Source of the DNA: Isoetes taiwanensis
Lineage: Eukaryota > Streptophyta > Lycopodiopsida > Isoetales > Isoetaceae
Length of the DNA stretch: 64,000 nt
Assembly: GCA_021234155.1 (NCBI GenBank)
Contig: JAJEKV010000005.1
Location: 1,242,001 to 1,306,000 of the forward strand
Direction: 5' to 3'
Below, one piece after another: positions 36,301-47,639 of this stretch (positions within the stretch are counted from its first letter, which is position 1; every line of letters starts with the position of its first letter). The position numbers and the translations under genes are program-made. The notes under the pieces were generated by a model. It was not told the origin of the DNA. It saw only the letters and a list, made by a program, of their open reading frames with translations, and searched no databases.

Positions 36301-38370
36301 TCCCACTTGAAACGGTTGAGTCGCGATGGTGAAGCACCGGAGACTGAGTCCACTTTTTTATCAAGTGTCAACCGGTTTCAAGTGTGCCTTGCCGTAAGCG
36401 GGTGCCGGTCCCCATGATATCACACTCTTCGCCCTGATAGCCGAGGCACCGTGATGGTCGCTTTGATGACTATAATAATGCTCTTTCAACATATGCAATG
36501 GTTTCACCACTCGGAGATGAACTACACAATTGTCACTATATGTCCCTCCCATTATGTCCTATGCATATGCTCTAACCGCTGCAAATGACTTAGAATGCGT
36601 GGAAAGTCATACGACAAAGCATCCTCATAGATGAAAACAGGGGACGCTGGACTTCAAAGACGTAAAAGTAAAATTTTTCATGTGCTTATAATTAGCCATG
36701 ATGGATGATAAGGAATATGAAAGGCTCAAGGGAAAACCAGATGGAGACAAACTAGCATGGCAAAGCTATCGCTAGATGAACGATATCTGAAACGCCTTCT
36801 ATCCGAGCAAGAAGACAAGGGAAGGGTGTCAAGGTCGTGGAAGAGTTAGAGGAAGATGAGGAAGAAGAGGATGAAAACGAGGACGACCCAATTCTTGTGG
36901 GCCACATTAAGTATGAGCTCCTAACATCACATAAGGGTAAGCTAAACAAGAACGAAGTTCTCTATGGACCTTTCCCATCTCATTGAAGCATTTTGTCCGC
37001 TGGGAACAACTTTGTCGGAACTTCACATTGGAGGTTACATCGGTAGAGAAGCTTTGAAGTTAGCAAGGAAATGTCGAGGCCGCCTCGCATGATCGAGCCA
37101 AAAATTTCTTGGACCTCTTTTTGAGAAAGTACTAGAGGAAGCAACTAGGGGACCAATCGGCAAGTGTAAAAAGCAAAGCTTCTACCTCTAAGATCGAAAT
37201 ACCTGCAGATTTGCTTAAGGAACTGAAGGATTGAGAAAGCTATTCGCTGGTCGCAACATCATGGATGAAACCAAGATCAGCCAGATTACCAAATACCTAT
37301 CGACATGCCCGGCGGAACATCCTTGACCCTAAAAAATTTAGAACAAAGTTGAAGATAAGCGGATGATGATAATAACAATAATGAGGATGAAGCAGACTCC
37401 AAATCTGAAAACACTAGCCGTTAGCGTGAAAGAGTAATGAACTATCAAGCATAGTTCCCAATCGCATGCATCTCAACCGATGTGGTTGGTGCTTCTATCG
37501 ACCCAGAGACAACTCCGGAATAAGGATGCAACGGAAGAAGTCACAACGGGGAATGAAGAAGAAGAAGAAAGGTATCGTGAACAATATTCCTTTTTTTGAT
37601 ATCCATGCATTTTACAAACGCAAGCATATAGGAAATGCTACCAGCGCCGATTTAGACTATCCTAGAGATCATATTTTTAAATTATGTTGACATGCATCAT
37701 TCATGAAATCGCCGCTGGCGCTTTAAACACCATTTCTTTTGTCTCATACGCTATTGTTCTCCTTACACAAATGATTTGGCTTCCCAAAAGCACCCGTTTT
37801 GATTTGAATGGTGTGCTATGTAGAACGCTACCTAAAGCAACGTCAAAAGTCATGGTATGCATAACAACCATTTGAGACACGCATTCAAATATGTCTACAC
37901 GCACCCTTATCCAAGGGAGATGTTGGACCAGGCCTTCGAGATGTTTCTTGTGCAATTTGGTCATCTATGGAGCATAGAAATATACAGATGTTTTGAAAGT
38001 AGTGCCTCGAAGCTAAATAGAGATCAAGGCCCATCCGGGATCAAAGCAAATGTGCTTCATTCACAAACCCTAAAGAACCGACAAAAGATATTTGTGAAAT
38101 GCTTTACAAATATGATGGATGCCCTAGGTGTTGAGGATAAGAAGGCATGATCATTGTGGATGATGACGCTTTAAAGTGTTGCTTCAATCGGCCATGCATT
38201 GAATTCGCCACTATCATCCTCAAGATTTTGACAAAGATGACTTCCGCTTCGCTTTGTTAGTGTCTTGTATGAAAATGGTCGAAGAGATACAAACACTATA
38301 CCCGCAACTTGATCTGACAGGGAAATTGACAGTGGACCTTGAGAAAATCGTTCTAGAAAGAGAACTTTTT
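33366..38370 (+). pseudogene. ParB-like/DNA-methyltransferase-like gene, copy A
   Basis: A multi-exon plus-strand gene. Exon 1 starts at ATG 33366 (MASRGSGRGEALEVGDSQS) and ends at a GTAATT donor near 33477. Exon 2 begins after TTTCACAG at about 34022. Later blocks are LKKYADKYPPGSSFTHP (34685-34735), FMIIDGQ near 34947-34972 (resembles the ParB motif that is usually IVDGxHR), DELKNIRVLKKALG near 36090, HDITLLVLD and LQHMQWFHHSEMNYTIV (36410-36545), and at 36970-37140 the run LIEAFCPLG, ELHIGGYIGREALKLARKC. The last resembles motif I of beta-class DNA N6A/N4C methyltransferases with surrounding FC..GG..LEL..G...ALKL.R.C, but the FxGxG glycine pattern is degenerate. Frames break repeatedly, at different points from copy B, so damage may be partly artefactual. 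Enzyme activity is not shown. Confidence 0.45.
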
Positions 38371-40299
38371 TTGATATATATGTATACGTGAAATACACTT
38401 TCCAAAAGTTTTGAATATCAAATATACTTTTACACGAAAGGTTTAGAATTTATATTGTGTTCTTATATCAAAGATTATTGGTTCCCGGTAATGCATTGTT
38501 TTTTATATTATGTGTATGGTTTGCTATACTTGCAATAATTTCTATGTATATACCGCCAATAATTTAGGTGTGTATAAATAGGCATGCATGAAATTGGCAA
38601 ACCATCGGCTTCGCTCCGCCTTTGTTATTACGGCACATTTTTATTACCCGTGACGATGAACCATCTGCGGACCTTTCTGCGGTGCCGCGAGCTAGAAATA
38701 GAACTTCAGACTCGCCGATGTCGCGTGCTATGAATCCCGTAAAAGCTTCTATCCCCATCCTTTGATGTTGTAATCCATCTTATATGGAATCCGTATGGTT
38801 TGTTCATGATCGGCGTGATCTCGTGACGCTGCGGCCGACCCACGGCGATGAATCGGATTAGTTTTTATGTTCTATTATAATGCCGTTATTTATGCCAAGC
38901 AAATCGCGCCCGCGAGCGATTTGAACCATGAAAAACTCGTTTTGTAGCAACTTGCTTGTTGTTATTTATCTAAGAAGCATTACAATTTCAATGTTTAGAT
39001 CCGATTGTCGTCCGCGGAATGTGCTTAATTAATAAGTAATTTCTTTTTCTATTGCCAACATTCTCACATCATAATATGGGTCATTTGCATGTGAATGTTG
39101 AAATGCCTTTGCATTTCAACATAAAATGCATCTTCCTAGCCCTAAATGAAATACGATTGCAAAGTGTGGTTAATTCAATATAATGGTCAATAAAATACTT
39201 ATACGCTACGATTTTGGAATAAGACATAATCCCAATTTAATTGAATGATGGTTACATATTCGTTCCGCTATATACACTGTACAAATGAGATACAACATAT
39301 ATCAAAGGAGTAAATTTTCAACTATGCTCTTAGCATCAAGATAATTGCTCTAACATCGATATCGAACATACCAAATCATGGCTTTCATCTTGTGAACTTT
39401 CCAAAACTACTAGTGCATGCTTCAAAGAATTGGATGGATCGCATAAAAATGTTACCTTTGAAGTAAATCACTGCTCCTTTTGAAAAAATGCCGTCGCGGC
39501 CTTACCCGCGTTAGCGAGGAGATTGGATCATAGTAGGCGTCAGAATTGTGACGAGGGGCTGGAATGTTGAAAGAAAAAGAAGAAGGAGAGAGCTATGGAT
39601 TGAGGGAGAGGTCATTTTATGAAAGGCATAAAATTGTATTTGCACAAAGTTTCTCACTCTTTGGTAAATACGTGATACAGCTCCAGATATGGCAGATAGT
39701 GGTGGCTTCTTGTGTAACAACAAGCCTTAGTTAAGTATGGAATAAACTTAAAAGTTTTGTGTATGGCCCCTGTAGGAAGATCCTCCTCGGTAACAATGAG
39801 AGGGCTTGCCTTTGCTATGGTGCCTTCCACTGAACCACTCCTTGTGTGCCTTGTAGAATGAGTTTAGGCTGGATTACCAAGCTATGGTCTTGATCTGCGT
39901 GGTAATGCTAAGTTAGCCATATAGTTATGGGTTCTGATCCAGATTTTTAAGAGCTAAGCTGCTACAAGTCCGGGGGCTTAAGTAATAAGCTAGTTTCCAG
40001 GAGAGAATGAGCTTTTAAACCCATACACAATGAGTGCTGGTGAGGGGCGGTATATATTGGTATGGGACAATATCTTGGGTCTCATGTTTCCAAATGGAAA
40101 GTAGAGATCCATTGTGGAGCTATGTCTCCCTTTATTCTGATACCCTAGTGAAATCTTTGGGGTGTACAATGCATGCTACCCAAGGGAGTTTTATGCATGG
40201 CATAACAATCGTAGATGAGCGTGCCTTGTCTAAATGGGAACTAGAGGTACTTGTGAAGTAAAGCCCACATCCGGTATGGGGCGGTGAGGTGGAACCAAC
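38371..40299. other. Spacer and pre-tail region, copy A
   Basis: AT-rich spacer followed from about 39240 by a conserved stretch that is repeated at 53530-54595. A plus-strand frame in copy B (54334-54558) is open over 74 residues and ends ALSKWELEVLVK; the same words occur in copy A at 40034-40261 but with different middle residues. No family recognised, so coding is doubtful. Confidence 0.4.
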
Positions 40300-41770
40300 A
40301 AATTAGTAGCTTGGGTTCTCATGATGCTTGCGGTTTCTCCTGGACATTGGATCCACCGGTCGCGGGGGTTCTAGACGGCAATCTTGCCTAGATATGGCCG
40401 GTGCATCCGCTTGGCGGTGCTATGGTGTGTAATGGTAGATTCCATATGTGTGAACTTACAGGTCCAGCCGGTCGTCCATGTTCACACCCATCTGGATAAC
40501 TCTTATGCATGTTACTAACATGTGGGAAGGTTAATGCGAGGAGTTGTTTGATACCTGGTGAGCATATGTGTATATATAATTATACGTATTGTCATCTTGT
40601 TATCTCGTTATTCGCGGCTCTCATGTATATAGCCTGGGAGGCACTAATTTATTCTCGTATACACGATGGTTTTGACGTGAATACACACATCAAAATTTTG
40701 GTACTAAATTTTTGGTTCATAAATGTACTATTGCAATCGCAACTCAATAAAAAGTGAAACTTCTCCCTTATCGTATTATGCACTGTGAAATCTATAGCTC
40801 CTCTTCTCTTGATGAAGTATCAACAACCTAGATACTCAATCTGACCACATAATTCATGATAGTATGTAAGACCTATCTCCTACAAAAATAAATTAAGAAT
40901 GTTTAATACCAAAACACAAATTACCACATATTCATTTAGCATAATCTAAGATCGTGTACAGTACAAGCGTGATATCAAGGGGGTAATTTTTCAACTATGC
41001 TCTTAGCATCAAGATAATTGCTCTAGCACGAGACCAAGAACATACCAAATCATGTCGCTTAGGTTCTCATGATGCTTACCTTTCTCCACGACATTGGATC
41101 CACCAAATACAGGGTTCTAGACGGCGTCTTGTCTAGATATGGTGGGGTGCATCTCGCTTGGCCGGATGCTATGAATGCTGATAATGGTGGATTCCATATG
41201 TGTGAACTTCTGATTAGCTGGTCATTGCTTCATGTTGACACTACTTTGATAACTCTTATGCACGTTAATAACATGGAAGGTTGTGCGAGGTTGTTTTATA
41301 GTCGGGCGGAGCATACGCGTGTATATAATATCTGTATTGTCATCTTGTTATGTCAGATTAAATTGGCTTTTTTATGTATATAGCCTGGAAGGGGAGGCAC
41401 TACTTATTCTGTATTACATCATGGTTTTGGCGTGAATACACATGAAAATTTTTTGTACTAAAATTTTTGGTTCATAAATGCCTAATGCAACCCAAACTCT
41501 ATAAAAAGTGAAACTTCTTCCCTACATTACGCGCACAGAAATCCATAGCTCCTTCTCTTGACTGCATCAACAACCTAGATACTCAAATAATGACCACATA
41601 ATTCATGATAGTGCATGTAAGACCTATCTCCTACAAAAATACAAATAAGAATGCTTAATACCAAAACACAAATTACTACATATTCGCTTAGCATAACGAC
41701 ACCGTGTAGAGTACGTGATACCAAAAGGAGTAATTTTTCAACTATGCTCTTAGCATCAAGATACCTGTTT
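40300..41770. repeat. Tail repeats, copies 2 and 3 in tandem
   Basis: Two successive units (about 40300-40985 and 41050-41770) each contain GGTTCTCATGATGCTT, TGGATCCACC, GGTTCTAGACG, TAGATATGG, the CCATATGTGTGAACTT word, and end in AATTTTTCAACTATGCTCTT. They separate copy A from copy B. They match 26538-27045 and 54595-55545, but carry many small differences at CAG/CTG positions. Confidence 0.8.
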
Positions 41771-41789
41771 TAGCTTTTGTCCAACAACT

Positions 41790-43850
41790 GGAATAGATTC
41801 CTTTCTATCTGCGTGATATTACTTCAATCATGTAATCGGACACCACTCATTCCACGCGACCTTATTGAAGTTAATATCACTTTTCTTGCAAATATCCGAG
41901 ATAGTCCATCCCAACCACACCGATAGGTCCCCTAGATCCGCTGGTTTTACTACTACAAAACAGGCACACTCCACGCCAGTAGGGTTCATAACAAACCATG
42001 CCTAGATATTTTTGCCTATCCTTCTTAGGGACCAACATAGTGCTGACAATTGAGGAGGAGCATATGCCTCAATGCTACTAATGGTACCACCATCATCTTC
42101 TGTCAGCACCACAATGTTTTCCACTTTACTTTTAGGAACCACCCACCTTTTCTTTTCTGAGGATGTGTCTACCTCATCCAACAAGTTGATCACCTTCTTC
42201 CAATAATCTATCAATGCACGATTAGTGTCATCTGAATTAGTTTGCCAATTTGTTGATGTAGTCATTGATGCCATCCTTAGTCAATCCCACCAATTTTTGA
42301 CTTCTTTCTCAGCTTGGTTTTAGAGCTTTGGCTGACCAGGAGGTATCATAGGCTTGCCATTTGCATCCCTCACCAAATTCTCTGCCCCACCTCTCCACTT
42401 CTCCCTCCTAAGGTCTCATTTTCCATTGCATGATTGGAATCCCTTCTTCACCCAAAAAGTGAATTGAAGAGGTCTAGAATGACCCTTCCATGTCGAGTAT
42501 AACCATCCACAAAACTCTTCCAATCGCACTTCTTCTATGATAGATCCTATAGGAGATGGATTTGTACATCCATGAAATATTTCCAATAGCCCGAAAGTTG
42601 GTAATCACCGCCGCCCAATACATGACTATTTTCCAAACAATGCATCCACATCCTCATGAGTATGTCCCGCATTAGGAACCCCTAAATTGACTCTTTTCAA
42701 AAAATACCCACTACCAGGACAGGAAAGAAAACATCCAATTCGTTCTTATTTTGACCAAAGACAATTATCTAGTTGCAAGAGGAGTTGGTAGATCTTGAGG
42801 TTTAGCACGAGATGTTGAAGCTCCAACATGTTCATTAGGTCCATTCCTAAATTAAATCTTGCCTTTGCTAAACTTTTCAATACTATTAGGTTCCATCCAA
42901 CAATGCACTATGTAGTGCCCTCGGGCTAGTCAGGATCCTCGTAGGTGACCATTGTAACCCTTCTCATAGTTTCTTAAACACCATGATAATCTAATGTGAA
43001 AAACTGGATTCATCACTCCACAACTCTAAACTCAATGGCTATATTGTGTGGTCTCCGGGAGATCTTCCATGCAGTAATATTGCCCCGGCCATTGAAATCG
43101 CAGGGTAAGGATCTCACATGAATGTTTAGAATGTATTTTGAATTGTAGAAGACAAGTCTCATGGTCCACTTATCATGTAATACATAGATAGTTATTAGGT
43201 TCCATTGCATAAGGTCCTCCACATCCAATAAGCTGATCTACATGATAGTTGATCTCATTATATGGTCCTTCATATGTTCCCTTTATTTTGCCCTTAGACT
43301 TGGTTGCACAGCCTGTTCTTAGTGTCTCCTTTCAAATGCACATAAATTCTAATTGGCAAAGTTGTTTGAAGTTGCTGGTGGTCACATGCTTGAAATGCTT
43401 ATTCCATAGCCTACTAAAATCGGCTGATATAGAGGCTAATTCTCAAAGTTCCCAAAGCAATGCATTTATTTCCTCTAATATACTCTTAATTACACAATGG
43501 GATGGCAATCTTTTCAACAATAACTCTACCACTGTTCATCCTTCTTACTCTTATGTGGCATGTTTTACTAAGATTGAAATCCACATATCTTTCAAATATT
43601 TCCTTTCATTTCTATAGTTCTTGAGGTAGAGCCTTACACCGGGCCGAACCCCATGCAATGCAATTTTACTACCATTTTCATGTCTCTTTTGCCGGTTGTG
43701 CCAAGAAAGGTTGGAATTCCATGTATAGCCATCCATGCTTTTGAACATATCCACTTTCCATTCAATGGGAATCTTTTCTTCTTTGATCTTTCATCCGGGA
43801 TTGCATAGCCAAATATGGTGTACATGAAATTCCCTCTCTTTATCACACTT
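41790..43850 (-). pseudogene. DUF7869-like transposase-like gene, copy B
   Basis: Counterpart of 27459-29540. The HTHEDVDALF region is at about 42630-42670, and a block near 42040-42230 reads NRALIDYWKKVINLLDEVDTSS, as in copy A. Frame breaks lie at other positions than in copy A, which argues that neither set of breaks is ancestral. It lacks the final C-terminal 170 bp present in copy A. Confidence 0.5.
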
Positions 43851-44579
43851 ATGTTCCCCGATATGTAGCTCTTGCTCCCACCAACCCTCTATTGTGAACA
43901 TTCTAACACAAGAAGCCCAACAACATTCACTTCCTCTAACCTTCATCAAGGCTTGGGAGAACAATCATAACGACTTGCATCTTTTGGTGGGATAATGTTT
44001 GAAAGTTGGAAGTGGCCTCTTTGCTAATGCTGTGTGAACATTATTGACAATGGTTCTACATCTATAGAAAGCGTGTAGTTCCCCTCCAGCTTGAATCATC
44101 CCTAGGCCATGCAACAATAGTTGGAACCTCTAGTTGCTTCACACAAACAAGGCATTCTTGTTTGCACAGAACCCTTTTCCTTCCAATTGTCATATAATTT
44201 TGAGATTGCCACACCTAACCTGTCATTCCCCTAATCTTTCATCATTCAACTTGCATTGATAGGATGCGCTAGAACAATAATCCCTTCTCCCTCATCCCTC
44301 TCTGCATGCATCACGGGATCTTGACCTTTTGTTTTTCAATCGGCCAGAGTATAAAAAGTACAATTTCCTTTCCTTTGGCATCATCCTTTTCATTTTCTGG
44401 TCTTTTTCCTTTCCTTTGCCATCATCTTTGTCATCTTCATTAGTTAGGGATTTTTCCTTGCCTTGATCGGCATCATTGGGGGCCTTGAGGGATTTAGCAT
44501 TTTGCATGCCATTGACCTAAAATGCATAAAAAACATATAGTAAAGTTAGCATATCAAAATAACATCTCCCTAGCATGAG

Positions 44580-44880
44580 TTAACCTATAATATATTAACC
44601 TATAATAACCTTAAATGTTGTCACCTTAGAAAAACTTTTGAGGGTATTATAGGTTAACAATTTTAGGTTAGAAGTTAATTATAGGTTATTATAGGTTAGA
44701 AGTTTTAAGGTAGGTTATTATAGGTTAAAAGTTAAGGTTAGAAGAAGTAAGTTTACAACTTTTAAAGGTTAGAAGTTCCAAGGTTAAAACTTCAACCTTA
44801 AATAAATATAACCTTTAAACTTCTAAAACTTAAAACTTATAACCTTTAAACTTAAAATTTCCTATAACTTATAACCTTAG
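44580..44880. repeat. AT-rich tract of TATAGGTTA/AGAAGTT words, copy B
   Basis: Nearly the same as 30285-30560. It lies upstream of the minus-strand gene of copy B. Confidence 0.8.
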
Positions 44881-46139
44881 CCCTTGCAATAAATTTTTCA
44901 TGGCGGTTATAATGGTATTGAATTTTTAAAGTAGTTATTACTTTTGGAGTTTACACTCCCTTTCCAATTTACGTCTCTCTTTTTCGAGGCTGTTGGTGCG
45001 ATTTCATAGTGCATTTTGATTTCATAGTGCTTTTAAGTTGATAGCGGCTTCGGTTGCTTCCGGCTTGCAATCATCACGTTTTTTAACAATCTGTTAAACC
45101 ATCACGTTATTTTTTAACAATCTCGGCTTCGGCACCGGCTTTTAGGCTTTTCGGCTTTTTGGTGAAATTAATTTTTTTTTAGAGCTTTATGGCTTTTCGA
45201 GTTTTACTATGTGGTTTCTACAATCTTACTTTTTTCTCGATTGGCTTTTTTGCTTCTACAACCTTCTACGATTTTTTTTCTACGTGGCTTTTTCGGCTTC
45301 TACAATCTTACGCTTTTGGTTTTTACGCTCAAAGGTTTCTACAAAGCTTTTCGAGAAAGTTTTTCTCTTTCTTCTAGGCTTCTATATTAAAGTCAGTATT
45401 GAGAGGTTAGTATTTCATGTTCTTTACTTAAAGTCCGTTATCTTATTCTTGTTTTTATTCTAGTATTTGAAAGTTACGTTCTATCAGCTTTATCTGTTCT
45501 TTATCCGTTATATGAGCTTCGGGGTTAATCAAGGGGAGTGCTTTCTATCTTAGACTTTTACATGCATCCCAGGTCCTAAAAAGCCCTAGCACCTTCATGC
45601 CTCTGATCTATTGCTTATAAACATGTTCTATTGTTTATATGATCTTGCTCTATGATCTTCCTATATGATCTTGCTCTATGATCTATGCGCTCTATGATCT
45701 TGCTTATATGATTTTCTTGTATACACTCTTATTCTATTTCACTAGCTCTTCCTCTATGCAACTCTAAATAATGAACTAAAACAATGAACTAAACAAGTAT
45801 TATTATTATATATGCTCTATCGCCTTCATTCTATTCTATTCTACTCTCTTGCCTTCATACTCAGGCTTCATATTTTTGAATTACATTATGCATTACGTTA
45901 GAATAATATGTTAGAATGGCGATTTTTGAGTTCGATTTTCCATTAGGTTAATAAAAGCGCGGTTTTTTAATTTGGCTTTTCTATTTCATACGGCTCTATA
46001 CAAATCGTGCGGTGGCGTGTGAAATAGATCGTGAAAAAACAAAGCAAGCGGCGCTGGCGTTTTGAATTATGTATGTTGAGAATCGTTTTATGGGGAGACT
46101 AATATATTACTTGCTAATTACTTAATTTATCTACGTTCT

Positions 46140-46545
46140 AGTGCCATGGATTTTCCTTATGCATGGACCTTTGTTTCTAGATCAAATACACTTTCCACGG
46201 GCGACCATCAACTCTAGACCACTGTACAAAGATATTACTTGATTGTCTTTGTTCAAAAGCGTTCAAAGAGAGTTGGAGAATCCATTAGGCCGATCATGTA
46301 TCGAGGGGCCATGGGAACACTTCCATTGCATCTATGGACATATCAGACTCCTCATGCTCTTAGTAAGGCTCATGCCAACAAATAAAATGCGAGGATTTGA
46401 TTTATAGTATCAAGGATCGATACAACACTCTGGTTTGGAGACTTCGACATCCGCGAGGGAGAGATGAGGATCCTGTCATATCAGGGTGGTTCAGGTGGGA
46501 CTTTTCTGGATTGGGCCGATGAAGTGGGCTTGTGTGACATATTGT
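46140..46545 (+). pseudogene. Short conserved frame of the element, copy B
   Basis: Counterpart of 31870-32262, with the same words (ATTACTTGATTG, AGAGAGTTGGAGAATCC, GGATTGGGCCGATGAAGTGG) but interrupted by small insertions and deletions that break the frame open in copy A. Confidence 0.4.
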
Positions 46546-47229
46546 AGAGATAGAAAAAAGAATTCGGCACTGGCGCATTTTTGCGAGAAGAAAAATACAC
46601 ATATACTTTTTGGAATATGAATACAAACTTCAGCTGGCGCATTTTTGCACTATACTTTTACGTCATTAGTTTATTATGTTTTTTTGGCTATGCAATGTCG
46701 AAAACATTGAATCCTTTGATGCCCTCCATTGATGTGTATGACCAACCCCAAGAAACTACATATTTTCATTAATGTGTAGTTTCATGGGGTTGATATGGCA
46801 ACTAAAGACATCCACGAGGGATTCAAAATTCACAACATCCTTGAGATGTTATGATATATTCATTTTTTTTTTGAATATCCAAATATACATACCTTTTTTG
46901 GGCGTTCTTTTGGCCATGCTACAAATGTGCTTGCGCTTTCCTGTTGTATACAAGCCAGGGATGTCTTCTTGGAAGAGCCTCATCTTCATAATTGCGGTTT
47001 ATAATAGAAATCTTACGAGCTGTTTCCAAGGGAACACCATGACACATAGAACTTGGATCGGATCTTGATTTTACACAATCCTACCGGTAGCCTTCAAGTT
47101 TCTTTGTTAAAAGATAGCATTCTTCTCAGAAACGATAAACGACGAATGCATTGTAAAAAATAGGGGGCGAAAAATAGAGAACTAGAAATGCATTGAATGG
47201 AATCCACACTCACCATAGTTCAGCGGAAC

Positions 47230-47400
47230 ATCCAATAGGAATTGGCGGCTTCGATCGAATGGATTGAAAGGCGGCTCGATCGTCGAATGGGATTGAGCGA
47301 ATCTTGATCGATCGAGCGGATCTTGGAGTGCTCCGATAGTCGATTGTTCTTGGGCTCGATAGTAGGAATGATCTTGGGCCTCGATAGTAGGTGGCTGATT
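47230..47400. repeat. Short minisatellite, copy B
   Basis: Counterpart of 32930-33120. Repeats of GGCGGCTCGATCG and CTTGGGCTCGATAGT. In this copy the GCTCTGATAG units read GCTCGATAG or GTGCTCCGATAG, another example of CTG-site differences. Confidence 0.7.
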
Positions 47401-47639
47401 AGGTGGTAGTAGATTGCCACATATGCGTTTCTTGAAATTAATAATTAATTGTTATCTTGAAATTGCACTAAAAAAAAAACACAATTTAAATTTGTAAATG
47501 GCCGGGACGGCGGTTAATTAAAGTATAAATTTAAAAGGGCCTTAATTTGAATTCACGTTGTAAATTTGTGGGCCTAGAATTATGAGCATACATATAAGTT
47601 TAAACCAAAACCCGATCTCATATTATCCGCACTTTAGGT

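Larger units (their letters stand above)
27456..41057. mobile_element. Composite element, copy A
   Basis: This 13.6-kb segment is repeated head to tail at 41778-55330 with the same order of parts: minus-strand transposase-like gene, AGGTTA-rich tract, plus-strand short gene, minisatellite, plus-strand ParB/methyltransferase-like gene, AT-rich spacer and tail repeat. Homology with copy B begins near 27459/41779 (TTGTCCAACAA). The transposase-like gene of copy A continues a further 170 bp to the left, so copy B is truncated there. No terminal inverted repeats or target duplications were recognised. Identity between copies is high outside scattered short differences at CAG and CTG sites. Whether it is one mobile element, or a locus duplicated by unequal crossing-over between tail repeats, is open. 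Confidence 0.7.
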
